A stretch of DNA of 64,000 bases from CAMFKD01 sp964436955 (GCA_964436955.1 CAYTFC010000005.1:3116-67115), one strand, 5' to 3'. Counted from the first letter of the stretch, positions 50,938-60,440 are shown. Numbers and translations are program-made. Notes: generated by a model not told the origin, from the sequence alone.

Positions 50938-51804
50938 ATGATTATTAACGGCACCGCAATCGCTTCCCAAATTCATCTCGAACTAGCTCAACGCATCAAA
51001 GAGCTGGTGCCGAAAATTCCGCGCCTAACAGCAGTTCTAGTTGGAGACAATCCCGCCTCTCATCTCTATGTGTCTGCTAAAGTACGTGCCTGTGAAAAAA
51101 TTGGGATGGCGTCAGATAAAATCCTTTTACCCGCCACAACGACTGAAGCTGAGCTATTAGAAACAATTAAAAGGCTAAATCAAGACGAAAACGTCACCGG
51201 CATTTTAGTTCAACTACCTTTACCACAACACATTGACTCTCTTCTGATTGCAAGTCAAATTGCCCCTCATAAAGATGTCGATGGAGTCACTCCTATCAGC
51301 CATGGCAAACTAGTAATGGGTGACACTAGCGGCTTTGTGCCATGCACCCCTTTGGGCATTCAAGTTTTGCTGCAACGTCATGACATTCCGATTGAAGGAC
51401 GCCATGTGGTGATTGCAGGACGCAGCAATATTGTCGGTAAACCACTCGCATGCCTGCTCATGCAAAAGGGACCGCAAGCCAACGCTACTGTTACGCTGGT
51501 GCATAGCCGCACGCCGGACATAGCTAGTTTTTCGCGACAGGCTGATATTTTAGTGGCTGCGATTGGAAGCCCTCACTTCTTCACTGCGGATATGATTAAA
51601 GAAGGCGCTGTCATCATCGACGTCGGGCAAAACCGCATTGATGATCCCTCATCTTCGAAAGGCTCTCGACTCGTCGGCGATGTTGCCTATGAAGATGTTA
51701 AAGAAAAATGCTCATGGATTACTCCCGTTCCGGGCGGCGTTGGCCCGATGACAATTGCAATGTTGTTAAGCAACACACTTAAAGCCCTAGAACTATGTCG
51801 CTAG
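50938..51804 (+). CDS. folD: Bifunctional methylenetetrahydrofolate dehydrogenase/cyclohydrolase FolD
   Basis: A 288-residue cytoplasmic enzyme interconverting one-carbon folates. VGDNPASHLYVSAKVRACEK (with the catalytic Lys and Tyr), LVQLPLPQHID, HKDVDGVTPIS, VIAGRSNIVGKPLA and the final TPVPGGVGPMTIAM are complete signatures. Its stop overlaps the apbE start by 10 bases. The same folD-apbE order is present in Chlamydia. Confidence 0.96.
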   Translation: MIINGTAIASQIHLELAQRIKELVPKIPRLTAVLVGDNPASHLYVSAKVRACEKIGMASDKILLPATTTEAELLETIKRLNQDENVTGILVQLPLPQHIDSLLIASQIAPHKDVDGVTPISHGKLVMGDTSGFVPCTPLGIQVLLQRHDIPIEGRHVVIAGRSNIVGKPLACLLMQKGPQANATVTLVHSRTPDIASFSRQADILVAAIGSPHFFTADMIKEGAVIIDVGQNRIDDPSSSKGSRLVGDVAYEDVKEKCSWITPVPGGVGPMTIAMLLSNTLKALELCR

Positions 51805-52772
51805 TACGTTCTTGGGTAGCACTTCTACTGCTTGTGGTAGGATGGCTCACTGTTCAGTACTTCCAATCCAATGCCACATCACAACCCACCGAACTCACCG
51901 GCATGGCAATGACAATGCCATATCGTATTGTCTTTGGACACCCCCTCAGTCAAGAACAGCAGCAGAAAGCTCTAGCCACCATAACAAACACATTCGACGA
52001 AGTGAACTCTCACTACAACCAATTTAATCCCGATTCCGAGGTTTCACATCTAAACAAGCTTCAAGCTAATGTGTGGATGCCTCTATCGCCTCAAATGCAA
52101 GCTTTTCTATTCCTCGTAGATCGATTGGTTGCATTGACAGAAGGCCGTTTTGATCCCACCGTGGAGCCCCTTAAAAAATTGTGGATGCCCTATCTAATCA
52201 AAGGAACATCTCCCTCAGAAAACGAAGTAGCCACCATAAAAGATCTGATCGGCTGGCATCATATACATCTCAGCAACGGTCAATTTTATAAGGATCACGA
52301 TGACGTCCTCATGAATTTCGATGCTGTAGCAAAAGGATTTGCGGTCGATTTATTGGTTCACAACCTCGTTAAAGAAGGGTTTTCGTCAATTTTGGTAGAG
52401 TGGGGCGGCGAAATAAAAACCGCTGGAAGGCATCCTGAAGGGCGCCTTTGGAAGGTACATATCCAAGGCCTAGAAGGCGTTGAACTAGACGGCACAGCCT
52501 TGGCAACGAGTGGAGACTACTACCAGAAGTGGAATGTTATTTCTGATGGACAGGCAGTCACCTATTCACATATTTTTGATCCGCGCACGACAAAACCAAT
52601 TGAGGTGAAGGACGATTCCATTACTAGCGCTAGTGTAAGCTGCTCAAGTTGCGCAGCAGCAGATGCTATAGCAACGGCCTTAATGGTGTTTGATAACATT
52701 CAGCAAGCTCAAGCATGGGCAGAAGAGATCCAGCAAAGCTATCCCTCCATTTCCTTTTGGCTAGCCAAGTAG
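51795..52772 (+). CDS. apbE: FAD:protein FMN transferase (ApbE-like), membrane-anchored
   Basis: A 325-residue protein with an N-terminal hydrophobic segment (SWVALLLLVVGWLTVQYF) and an ApbE domain on the outer face. FNPDSEVSHLN, LMNFDAVAKGFAVDLL, LVEWGGEI, ALATSGDYYQ and YSHIFDPRTTKPI are family segments, and the C-terminal SCAAADAIATALMVF is complete. It covalently attaches FMN to Thr/Ser of exported flavoproteins such as the NqrB/NqrC subunits of the sodium-pumping NADH dehydrogenase. It is coupled to folD. Confidence 0.9.
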   Translation: MSLVRSWVALLLLVVGWLTVQYFQSNATSQPTELTGMAMTMPYRIVFGHPLSQEQQQKALATITNTFDEVNSHYNQFNPDSEVSHLNKLQANVWMPLSPQMQAFLFLVDRLVALTEGRFDPTVEPLKKLWMPYLIKGTSPSENEVATIKDLIGWHHIHLSNGQFYKDHDDVLMNFDAVAKGFAVDLLVHNLVKEGFSSILVEWGGEIKTAGRHPEGRLWKVHIQGLEGVELDGTALATSGDYYQKWNVISDGQAVTYSHIFDPRTTKPIEVKDDSITSASVSCSSCAAADAIATALMVFDNIQQAQAWAEEIQQSYPSISFWLAK

Positions 52773-52784
52773 CTGGCTTAGGAA

Positions 52785-52872
52785 GGGACCAAAAGGACAT
52801 TAGCGACAAATGATGTATACTTGCCCCCATTGTCTAGACAATGGGGGCAAGTATAGGTCTTTTTGGTCCCTG
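52785..52872. repeat. Nested inverted repeat with perfect 40-bp palindrome
   Basis: Bases 52816-52855 form a perfect 40-bp palindrome with no loop, centred on CTAG (TTGCCCCCATTGTCTAGACA and its complement). Outside it, GGGACCAAAAGG at 52785 and CTTTTTGGTCCC ending at 52870 are again inverted. The GGGACCAAA motif also forms the hairpin at 38082. It lies between apbE and tyrS. It may act as terminator or be a small repeat element. Confidence 0.8.
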
Positions 52873-52958
52873 TCGCATTAGTCAACTCTATGTCTGACCC
52901 TTGACAGAAAAGCACTTACATTTTATACGTCTGAGTTTATTTTCACAAAGGCCACACT

Positions 52959-54233
52959 ATGCGTAATATCATCGACGTGCTTGAAGAACGCGGTTTTATC
53001 GATGCCATGACCAGCGAAGAAATCCGTCAGCGCGCAAATAAACCCCTCCGCGTCTATTGCGGCTTCGACCCCACCTCCGACAGCCTGCACATCGGCAATC
53101 TTGTAGGCATCATGGGCCTAGCATGGTTCCAGCGCTTTGGCCACACCCCAGTAGCCATTGTAGGTGGTGCCACAGGTCTTATCGGAGACCCATCCGGCAA
53201 AAGCCACGAACGCCCTATACTCGATGAAAACGCGCTAAAGGCAAATATCGTTGGTATTCAAAAGAACTTGGAATCCATTCTGAACTTTCAATCTTCCGTC
53301 AACCCAGCCCTCCTCCTCAACAACTATGACTGGTACCACAACTTTTCTGCGATCCGGTTTTTAAGCGAAATTGGACGTCTCTTTCGCGTTGGCCCCATGC
53401 TCGCCAAAGATTCCGTAAAAACCCGCCTACAGTCCGATGAAGGCCTTAGCTATACCGAATTTAGTTACCAGGTGCTGCAAGGATATGACTTCCTACACCT
53501 TCTGCAAAACCACGACGTCGAAGTGCAAATTGGAGGTAGCGACCAATGGGGCAATATCACTGCCGGAACCGACATCATTCGTAAAGTCGCTGGTAAGCAA
53601 TGCTATGGCGTGACGTTTCCTCTGCTGACTACCAGCGATGGCAAGAAATTTGGTAAATCTGAAAAAGGAGCCATTTGGCTGTCCCCAGAACGCCTGTCAC
53701 CATATGAGTTCTATCAATACCTTTTCCGTACAGCAGATGCCGACGTCGTTCGTCTAATGTGCATGCTGACATTCATGGAAATGACCGAAATACGTTCTAT
53801 TGAAACAAGCATGACCCAACCCGGCTACATCGCCAATACGGCTCAAGCACGGCTTGCTGAAGAAGTAACGCGTATCGTTCATGGCCAAAAAGGGCTCGAA
53901 ATAGCCCTTATGGTCACGCAAGGGATTAAACCTGGCTCTGATACAGCCCTTAACGCCGCAACACTTGAAGCGCTGGCCACTGATATGCCAAGCAAAACAG
54001 TCCTTCGTAGTGATGTTGTAGACGTCAAATTGCTTGATTTGCTGGTCCATACAGGTCTACAAACCAGTAAAAGTCAAGCTAGACGCCTCATTGAAAGCGG
54101 TGGAGCGTACCTCAATAATACGAAAATCGACAATATCGACTATACCGTTAGCGAAGAGCAGCTTATCGAAGGCAAGTTATTGCTCTTGGCAGTCGGTAAA
54201 AAGAATAAATTGCTCGTACGCATCGAGAGTTAA
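52959..54233 (+). CDS. tyrS: Tyrosyl-tRNA synthetase
   Basis: A 424-residue class I synthetase. CGFDPTSDSLHIGNLVGI carries the HIGN form of HIGH, YTEFSYQVLQGYDFLHL and GGSDQWGNIT the tyrosine site, and KFGKS the KMSKS loop. A C-terminal S4 domain (LLVHTGLQTSKSQARRLIESGGAYLNN) is present. Length matches the bacterial TyrRS type. It is a single gene between two repeats/gaps. Confidence 0.97.
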   Translation: MRNIIDVLEERGFIDAMTSEEIRQRANKPLRVYCGFDPTSDSLHIGNLVGIMGLAWFQRFGHTPVAIVGGATGLIGDPSGKSHERPILDENALKANIVGIQKNLESILNFQSSVNPALLLNNYDWYHNFSAIRFLSEIGRLFRVGPMLAKDSVKTRLQSDEGLSYTEFSYQVLQGYDFLHLLQNHDVEVQIGGSDQWGNITAGTDIIRKVAGKQCYGVTFPLLTTSDGKKFGKSEKGAIWLSPERLSPYEFYQYLFRTADADVVRLMCMLTFMEMTEIRSIETSMTQPGYIANTAQARLAEEVTRIVHGQKGLEIALMVTQGIKPGSDTALNAATLEALATDMPSKTVLRSDVVDVKLLDLLVHTGLQTSKSQARRLIESGGAYLNNTKIDNIDYTVSEEQLIEGKLLLLAVGKKNKLLVRIES

Positions 54234-54511
54234 TCCTTGAAAATCAACAATATACAATCTATCTTCACTAAATTCAAAAATATTGTTGAAAGCAAAGCTA
54301 TTATCTTTATGATGGTAAATACCTCGATATCTAAGTGCTTAAGCGTTCAGGACCCTCTACAACCCAATGACAGCGATCTTATTGAGGTAAAAATGCTATT
54401 CAATTATTTAACAGGGAAAATACTTGCCTGAAAATGAACAGGATATGACAATGCCCCCTGTTTCCTAACACCCAAAGTCCTAAATTTTTCAACCCATGGA
54501 GTTGCAAGGCT

Positions 54512-54841
54512 ATGTCAACTTTGACAAAAAAAACGACGATGACCAAAAAGAAGTTGATTTCGTCAATATCACAGGAAAAGGGAATTCATCCCAATGAAGT
54601 GCGCCAGGTTATCCAGGCTTTTCTTGATCATATGACACAATGCCTCTCCGAGGGAGAACGCCTTGAATTCCGTGACTTTGGTGTGTTCGAAGTCGTTATA
54701 CGTAAGCGCAAAATTGGCCGCAATCCTAAGAATGCTTCAGTACCTATCGTCATCCCAGCTCGCCAAGCTGTGAAGTTTACTCCTGGTAAACGCATGCGTA
54801 AACTCATTGAAGCCGGCACAGCTAAACGCGAAGCGCGTTAA
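54512..54841 (+). CDS. HU/IHF-family DNA-binding protein
   Basis: A 109-residue nucleoid protein of the bacterial histone-like family. A Lys/Thr-rich leader (STLTKKTTMTKKK) precedes the helical body, and EFRDFGVFEVVIRKRKIGRN with the beta-arm PARQAVKFTPGKRMRK contains the usual DNA-bending features. A FRDFG run in place of the classic GFGTF-type loop and the longer leader resemble the chlamydial IHF/HimD homologue. AAGG lies before the ATG. Its place upstream of the transpeptidase and accA recalls the Chlamydia order. Confidence 0.9.
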   Translation: MSTLTKKTTMTKKKLISSISQEKGIHPNEVRQVIQAFLDHMTQCLSEGERLEFRDFGVFEVVIRKRKIGRNPKNASVPIVIPARQAVKFTPGKRMRKLIEAGTAKREAR

Positions 54842-54852
54842 TTAAAAGAACC

Positions 54853-54903
54853 AAAGGACGTAAGGAACGAAGATAATACTTTAGTTCCTTAACTCCTTTT
54901 CGT
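54853..54903 (+). terminator. Imperfect hairpin after the HU/IHF gene
   Basis: AAAGGACGTAAGGAAC at 54853-54868 pairs with GTTCCTTAACTCCTTT at 54884-54899 (14 of 16 matches), followed by TTCG. Position 11 bases past the stop and the T-rich end suggest a terminator. Confidence 0.5.
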
Positions 54904-55115
54904 CCCAAGGGTATAAAGACCAGTAATGTCAATATTCGCCTAAACATAGTTTGTTAGACCGTGGACAAAATAAAAAACTAACATAACTTACGCAAATATC
55001 TCCGTAAGGCCCTTTAGACAACACGGCTCTTTTTGAGCCTTGCTGGTTTACAAAATAAGCGACAGTCCCTATTATCTAGGGACTTCTAGCCCCTGTAAAT
55101 GGAAGGGATTGCCCT

Positions 55116-56129
55116 ATGTCGCTACCTCGTCTTCTTTTAATTTTTGCAATAATTCTCTTCGGCGCGATTGGCGCAATCGGCTATTTTAAAGATGGCAATG
55201 CGACGAAAGACAGCCCGTCACCGCGCACCGTAGCCATTCCCCTTAAAGGCGAAGTTCGTGTCGTATCAGCTACTGAAGAGCGCCCTACAGCTAGAGCCAC
55301 TGTTGTTGCTGAAACGCCAGCTCCAACCACTCCCGTCAACGAAAAAAGACTCATTCCAGAAGCAAATCGCATCGCTGAATTTTTCAATAAGGGCACGCCA
55401 CAACTCCCCATAGTAGAAACCCTCGTGTATCATAGCCGAGTACCTTGGCTTAAAGGCCGTCCTGCATGGCTATCTGACTATGCCTCTCATTTCCGCACCT
55501 CTCGCCATTTCATTGCCCGAAGCTTAAATGGCAAGCCGGAGTACCTCAAACAAGACATCTCCGAAGGCGATCGCTTTAATGTCCTAAAGTCCGACACCAA
55601 TTTTGAATTTTATTTGGTCGTCGACTTGCATCGCTGCAAAATGCTTTTCTATTATATCGACCTGGACAACAAAGAACGCGTATTGGTTAAAACCTACGAT
55701 GTTGGCCTAGGACGCCTAGATAATTCACGCGCATCCGGCTTTCTCACACCGTTAGGCAAATATTCTCTTGGCGATCGAACAGCCACCTATCGCCCCACCG
55801 TTAAAGGCTTTTATAACGGGGAAAAAGTGGAACTCGTTTCCGTTTTCGGTAGTCGTTGGATTCCGTTCGATCAAGAAATTGCTGATTGTACCGAAGCTGC
55901 AAAAGGACTCGGTATTCATGGGGTTCCCTGGGTACAGGATGCCAAAACAGCGCAATGGCGCGAAGATACTTCCAGCGTCGGAAGACATGTTGGGGATGGC
56001 TGCATCCGTCTGGCGACTGCTGATATAGAAGAACTCTTCGCCATCATCATTTCTCGCCCTACTACTGTGGAGCTCGTGCGAAATTTCTATGAAGCAACCC
56101 CGCCTGGCAAAGAGATCGCACGTAATTAA
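55116..56129 (+). CDS. L,D-transpeptidase (YkuD domain), membrane-anchored
   Basis: A 337-residue protein with an N-terminal anchor (LLLIFAIILFGAIGAIGYF), a low-complexity linker to about 80 and a YkuD catalytic domain in the C-terminal half. LGIHGVPW and SSVGRHVGDGCIRLATADI carry the catalytic His and Cys (HG...S-x-GCxR pattern). FEFYLVVDLHRCKMLFYYI is the typical first strand. It would cross-link peptidoglycan stems by 3-3 bonds or attach proteins. It lies 23 bases before accA on the same strand. Relevance is high because chlamydial peptidoglycan is minimal. Confidence 0.88.
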   Translation: MSLPRLLLIFAIILFGAIGAIGYFKDGNATKDSPSPRTVAIPLKGEVRVVSATEERPTARATVVAETPAPTTPVNEKRLIPEANRIAEFFNKGTPQLPIVETLVYHSRVPWLKGRPAWLSDYASHFRTSRHFIARSLNGKPEYLKQDISEGDRFNVLKSDTNFEFYLVVDLHRCKMLFYYIDLDNKERVLVKTYDVGLGRLDNSRASGFLTPLGKYSLGDRTATYRPTVKGFYNGEKVELVSVFGSRWIPFDQEIADCTEAAKGLGIHGVPWVQDAKTAQWREDTSSVGRHVGDGCIRLATADIEELFAIIISRPTTVELVRNFYEATPPGKEIARN

Positions 56130-56152
56130 ACCGGCTATAAGAGGTATGTTCA

Positions 56153-57106
56153 TTGGACTTTTTACCACACGAAAAGCAAATTCAAGAGTACATCAAAACC
56201 ATCGACCGCCTAAAAAAGCAGAACAGCAACAGTGCGATTTTTGACAAAGATATCTTCAATCTTGAGTCCAAATTAGCCACCTTGAAGGAAACAGTGTATG
56301 CCGGGTTATCCTCTTGGGAACGCGTGCAAATCTGTAGGCATCCCGGCCGCCCTCATTCCATTGATTACGTCTCTAAAATGTGCGACGAATTCACAGAACT
56401 CTGCGGTGACCGAACCTTCGGCGAAGACCGTTCGCTCATTGGCGGCCTAGCACGCATTGGAAATATGCGCTGTGTAATCATAGGGCAAGAGAAGGGTTAT
56501 GACACAGAAACAAGGCTCGATCGCAACTTTGGCATGGTCAAACCAGAGGGCTTTCGCAAGGCTCTACGTCTCATGAAACTCGCCGAAAAGTTTAACCTGC
56601 CAGTCGTCTCGTTAGTAGATACACCAGGAGCCTATGCCGTCCTCGAAGCCGAACAACGCGGACAAGCTTGGGCCATCGCTCACAATTTACGTGAGATGGC
56701 ATCACTAAAAACCTCCATTATCGTCATCATTGTCGGTGAAGGATGCTCCGGAGGAGCCATCGGTATTGCTGTAGGCGATGTGATCGCCATGCTCGAACAC
56801 GCCTACTATTCTGTCATTTCACCGGAGTCCTGCGCTTCCATCCTCTATAAGGACCCCACCAAAAAAAATCTGGCAGCCACCGCCCTGAAACTCAATTCCG
56901 AGCAAGTTCTCGAATTGGAAGTCATAGATTCTATTATTAAGGAACCTCTTGGGGGAGCCCATCACGACCCACAGGCAACGATGGATAACGTCAAACAATT
57001 TATCCTAGAACAGTGGGAAGTTCTCAAGGATGTCCCTACCGAAGCGATGCTTGAAAGACGCTATTTAAAGTTTCGCCGCATGGGAGCGTTTCAGTTTGCA
57101 TCATAA
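56153..57106 (+). CDS. accA: Acetyl-CoA carboxylase carboxyltransferase subunit alpha
   Basis: A 317-residue cytoplasmic subunit of acetyl-CoA carboxylase that starts fatty-acid synthesis. ELCGDRTFGEDRSLIGGLAR, EKGYDTETRLDRNFGM, SLVDTPGAYAVLEAEQRGQ and GEGCSGGAIGIAVGD are AccA signatures. The start is a TTG at 56153, with AAGAGG upstream; the near ATG at 56146 is out of frame. It precedes the ABC exporter by 19 bases, as in Chlamydia. It needs biotinylated AccB, which ties it to the biotin genes at 5419-6733. Confidence 0.95.
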   Translation: MDFLPHEKQIQEYIKTIDRLKKQNSNSAIFDKDIFNLESKLATLKETVYAGLSSWERVQICRHPGRPHSIDYVSKMCDEFTELCGDRTFGEDRSLIGGLARIGNMRCVIIGQEKGYDTETRLDRNFGMVKPEGFRKALRLMKLAEKFNLPVVSLVDTPGAYAVLEAEQRGQAWAIAHNLREMASLKTSIIVIIVGEGCSGGAIGIAVGDVIAMLEHAYYSVISPESCASILYKDPTKKNLAATALKLNSEQVLELEVIDSIIKEPLGGAHHDPQATMDNVKQFILEQWEVLKDVPTEAMLERRYLKFRRMGAFQFAS

Positions 57107-57125
57107 CTCATCCATATAGACAACT

Positions 57126-59057
57126 ATGAAATTACTTCTTTACGCAGCACTCAAGAATCGTCGTCACCTCTCGCTGCTCGTGGTGACAGTTCTTGCAATG
57201 ATCGTCTTTACTTTTGCCTCACAAATGGAAAGCCTATCCATCGCCATTATCACGAAGCGGGGCCCCGAGTTTTTTGAACTCTTTTCTCCTTTAAAAGACG
57301 GCCAACTCACGAAGAGCACGACCATCACTAAGGAACAACTTGAAGAGCGCTGGCGCGACCTAACACCCGGAGATAATGCCGAATTGACGGTTGATGAAGT
57401 CTCCCACTATATGCGTGAGCATGGAGCCGATCGCGTTAATGCCGCCATCGACTATGTCAATTCATGGTTTCACTTCGAAGGCAGCATTGGGAACCTCTGC
57501 ATATTCCTCCTCTTTGTCGCCTTGATAAAGGCAATCTCCCAATTTGGACACCGCTTGACCACTAGGCTGGTCGCGATACGAGTCAGTCGAGACCTGCGCT
57601 TAAATTACTTTGAGCACTTGCAAATGCTTCCCATGGAATTCTACCAAAAACACGATATCGGTGGCCTTTCCGCACGCGCAGTTGGCGACGCCGGAGCCAT
57701 AGCTGAAGCTCTTACTGCCACCCTAATCAATTATTTCCAATCACCCTTCGTCATCCTTACAACCTTGCTTTGGTGCTTTCTAGCCTCCTGGAAACTCACA
57801 CTTCTCGTCTTTTTCGGACTCCCGCTCATCGCCCTACCCATCTTTTTGATCGCGCGCCAAGTGAAAAAGCTCTCGCGACAAATCCAGAAAAACCAAGAAA
57901 AATTCGGAAGCGTACTAATCGACTTCTTTGCCGGCATTCAAACCGTCAAAGCTTTTGCTATGGAAGACTTCAGCCTGAAAAAATACCGCGAGCAAAATGA
58001 AAACCTTGCCAACCTGGAACAGAAAAGCGCCACATATGACCTCTCCTCCAGACCAATCGTCCATACCATCTCAGTTGTTTGTATTGCGACAGTGATGCTG
58101 ATTGGACTCCATGTGCTTCAAATGGACGTCACTGCGCTCCTCCTCTATTGTGCCTTGTTGTATCTCCTTTATGAGCCCATCAAAAAGTTTGCTGAAGAGA
58201 ACAACCAAATACAACGCGGCATCGCAGCTGCTGAGCGTATGCATGAAGTGATGGACATCACACCACAAATTCAAGACGACCCCAATGCTATACCATTCAG
58301 TAAGTTCGAAGACTCCATTGAATTCGATAATGTGTGGTTTAAGTATGGTGATCGCTGGGTGCTGAAAGGGCTAAACCTTACCGTACGTAAAGGCGAAACA
58401 GTCGCCCTGGTAGGTATGACAGGTGCCGGTAAATCTACCGTTGTACAACTACTCCCCCGACTGTATGACTGTCAGAAAGGTGAAGTGCGTATTGACGGAC
58501 GCTCCGTGCGTCAATATACACAGCGCTCACTGCGTGATGGCATAGCGTTTGTACCGCAAAAACCCTTTCTGTTCATGGATACCATCGCAGAGAACATCTC
58601 ATTTGGACGTCCCTTTGGCATGAAGAAAGTCGTTAAAGCAGCGCAAAGAGCTTATGCCGATGAATTCATTGAGAAACTCCCCGAGGGCTATCACACCTAT
58701 CTGGCAGAAGCGGGAAAAAACCTATCCGGTGGCCAACAACAACGCCTGGCAATCGCGCGAGCCCTTGTGAAAGACTCACCAATCTTGATTTTGGACGAAG
58801 CCACCTCCAGCTTGGACAACTTGAGTGAAATACGCATTCAGCAAGCATTGCAAGACCTGCGAGGCCAGGTCACGCAAATCATTATAGCGCACCGACTCAC
58901 CACTATTGAAGATGCTGACCGGATCATCTATATGGAAGATGGCGTTAAAATAGCTGAGGGCTCAAAGGAGCTCTTACTCGCCACTTGTGCCCCCTTCCGA
59001 GCCCTTTGGGAAGCCCGCCGCAAGCCAGAACATAGTGAAGAATTGGAGCCCGTATGA
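57126..59057 (+). CDS. MsbA-like lipid ABC exporter (membrane and ATPase in one chain)
   Basis: A 643-residue half-transporter: six membrane spans (first at LLVVTVLAMIVFTFAS, with a large soluble insert at about 50-115 before the second), then ATPase with Walker A GMTGAGKST, Q-loop VPQKPFLF, signature LSGGQQQRLAIARAL and Walker B ILILDEATSSLDN. MsbA-type proteins flip lipid A core or other lipids across the inner membrane. The insert after the first span is longer than in Escherichia MsbA. Its stop overlaps queC by 4 bases (ATGA). Confidence 0.9.
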   Translation: MKLLLYAALKNRRHLSLLVVTVLAMIVFTFASQMESLSIAIITKRGPEFFELFSPLKDGQLTKSTTITKEQLEERWRDLTPGDNAELTVDEVSHYMREHGADRVNAAIDYVNSWFHFEGSIGNLCIFLLFVALIKAISQFGHRLTTRLVAIRVSRDLRLNYFEHLQMLPMEFYQKHDIGGLSARAVGDAGAIAEALTATLINYFQSPFVILTTLLWCFLASWKLTLLVFFGLPLIALPIFLIARQVKKLSRQIQKNQEKFGSVLIDFFAGIQTVKAFAMEDFSLKKYREQNENLANLEQKSATYDLSSRPIVHTISVVCIATVMLIGLHVLQMDVTALLLYCALLYLLYEPIKKFAEENNQIQRGIAAAERMHEVMDITPQIQDDPNAIPFSKFEDSIEFDNVWFKYGDRWVLKGLNLTVRKGETVALVGMTGAGKSTVVQLLPRLYDCQKGEVRIDGRSVRQYTQRSLRDGIAFVPQKPFLFMDTIAENISFGRPFGMKKVVKAAQRAYADEFIEKLPEGYHTYLAEAGKNLSGGQQQRLAIARALVKDSPILILDEATSSLDNLSEIRIQQALQDLRGQVTQIIIAHRLTTIEDADRIIYMEDGVKIAEGSKELLLATCAPFRALWEARRKPEHSEELEPV

Positions 59058-59731
59058 ACCAAAAAGCCGTTGTCCTACATTCAGGAGGCATAGATAGCTC
59101 CATTGTTTTGAAGCTTGCCATCGACGAACTAGGCACCGACAACGTCACCGCTTTATCGTATGCATGGGGACAACGACATGCTATTGAGCTCGATGCCGCT
59201 GCAAAGATTTGCAAAACCTGGGGCGTCACCCACAAAGTTGTGAATGTCGATGCACTCCCGCAAATCACCAATAACGCACTGACGGATGCCTCAATCCCCA
59301 TACAACGCTTACCAGGACAACCCGCAAATACACTCGTCGTTGGTAGGAACGGACTCTTTGTGCGTTTGGGAGCCATTTATGCACATCAGATAGGCGCCCA
59401 GTCCGTATGGATCGGGATCTTTGAACGAGAAACAGAACACTCTGGATATCGTGACTGCAGCCGAACCTATATGGACCTTAAAGAACAAATACTTAGAATA
59501 GACCTCGCTGATCCGCATTTTACCATTCGAACCCCGCTCGTCAAGCTTACAAAAGCCCAATCGTTGGCCTTGGCGGATTCCAAAGGCATTTTGGATTTCC
59601 TACTTGAAGAAACGGTCACTTGCTATGAAGGCATCTCTAAAACCGGTTGTGGACGCTGCCCCGCCTGCCTGTTGCGTGGAGAATCCCTTTGTCAGTATAG
59701 AGCCAGCAAGGGTCATGAGCGTGGACTATGA
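59054..59731 (+). CDS. queC: 7-cyano-7-deazaguanine synthase QueC
   Basis: A 225-residue PP-loop enzyme that makes the preQ0 nitrile for queuosine in tRNA. The ATP loop HSGGIDSS is at residues 9-16 and the zinc-binding Cys set is in CYEGISKTGCGRCPACLLR near the C-terminus. RDCSRTYMDLKEQIL and RTPLVKLTKAQ are family segments. Overlap with the ABC exporter suggests transcription in the same operon though the functions are unrelated. No queD or queE is in the window. Confidence 0.92.
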   Translation: MNQKAVVLHSGGIDSSIVLKLAIDELGTDNVTALSYAWGQRHAIELDAAAKICKTWGVTHKVVNVDALPQITNNALTDASIPIQRLPGQPANTLVVGRNGLFVRLGAIYAHQIGAQSVWIGIFERETEHSGYRDCSRTYMDLKEQILRIDLADPHFTIRTPLVKLTKAQSLALADSKGILDFLLEETVTCYEGISKTGCGRCPACLLRGESLCQYRASKGHERGL

Positions 59732-59790
59732 AAATTTGCATAAGAATGTTGAACGGAAATCGGGATTTCAGTTAAACTGTGCGTTCTTGT

Positions 59791-59862
59791 TCCGGATTAG
59801 CTCAGCGGTAGAGCAGCGGACTGTTAATCCGTTGGTCGTAGGTTCGAATCCTTCATCCGGAG
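59791..59862 (+). tRNA. tRNA-Asn (GUU)
   Basis: A 72-nt cloverleaf: acceptor TCCGGAT/ATCCGGA, D arm GCTC/GAGC, anticodon loop CTGTTAA in stem GCGGA/TCCGT (one wobble), T arm GTAGG-TTCGAAT-CCTTC (one G-T pair), discriminator G. CCA is not encoded. A terminator follows at once. Confidence 0.95.
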
Positions 59863-59868
59863 CACCTG

Positions 59869-59902
59869 GCAGTTATGACGAAAGTCATAACTGCTTTTTT
59901 TA
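59869..59902 (+). terminator. Rho-independent terminator after tRNA-Asn
   Basis: GCAGTTATGAC and GTCATAACTGC pair perfectly around GAAA and are followed by seven T residues. It ends the queC/tRNA-Asn transcript. Confidence 0.92.
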
Positions 59903-60265
59903 TGTCTAAAATCCGATCTCTGTACGTTTGCGATTCTTATTCCCCATAAGTTAATTGTTCTTACTCCCCTATCCTCGTCTCAGCGTTAAAAATTATTCAA
60001 ACCCAAATCATGCAAAACAGTATGTATTTTTTTAAAACGCAGAAGCGGAGAGACGGGGAACGGGAAGGCGCAGAGAAGGACAAGAAATATATAAAATTTA
60101 AGACTTATGGGTAATTGCTTGAGTGAGCGCGCACGATTGCAGGCTCTTACTGTCACGTTAAAATGTATAAAAAAATCGAATTCATTGATTTTTTTACACA
60201 TGTAATATTATTTGTGTTACAAAAAGTTTTAAACAATAAAAAAATAGCATAGCAAAAAGTAATAT
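59903..60265. other. AT-rich intergenic stretch, no clear gene
   Basis: From 59903 to 60265 no gene with ribosome site and coding character is visible. The short reverse frame at 59986-60201 is low in support. The part 60170-60260 is extremely AT-rich with long A and T runs and could hold promoters for the short plus-strand frame at 60266 or be a curved-DNA segment. Confidence 0.45.
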
Positions 60266-60412
60266 ATGAATCCTGTTACTAAAAGATCTTGTATTGATAC
60301 GAATACCCCTTCGTCTTATATGATTAATGCCGCAAAAGTATTAGCCAACCTAATCGTATATAGCATCATCGTGGAAAACGCCAATCATAGGGTGCTCTGT
60401 GCCTGTTTCTAG
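60266..60412 (+). CDS. Possible 48-residue hydrophobic peptide, doubtful
   Basis: An ATG at 60266 opens a 48-codon frame. The peptide begins with a basic/polar part (MNPVTKRSCIDTNTPSSY), then a likely membrane segment (AAKVLANLIVYSIIVENA) and ends with CACF. A weak AAAAG precedes the ATG. Length and low support mean it may be chance; it is listed because the intergenic stretch is otherwise empty. Confidence 0.22.
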   Translation: MNPVTKRSCIDTNTPSSYMINAAKVLANLIVYSIIVENANHRVLCACF

Positions 60413-60440
60413 GATGTAATCCTGTTTTTAGCTGTGCCAT

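Noticed and set aside
54237..54431. 64-codon plus-strand frame after tyrS
   Set aside because: Starts at a TTG right after the tyrS stop with no ribosome site; composition is not distinctive and no motif is visible.
59986..60201. 71-codon reverse frame in the AT-rich gap
   Set aside because: No ribosome site, low-complexity Phe/Leu composition, and located in AT-rich DNA where open frames arise by chance.
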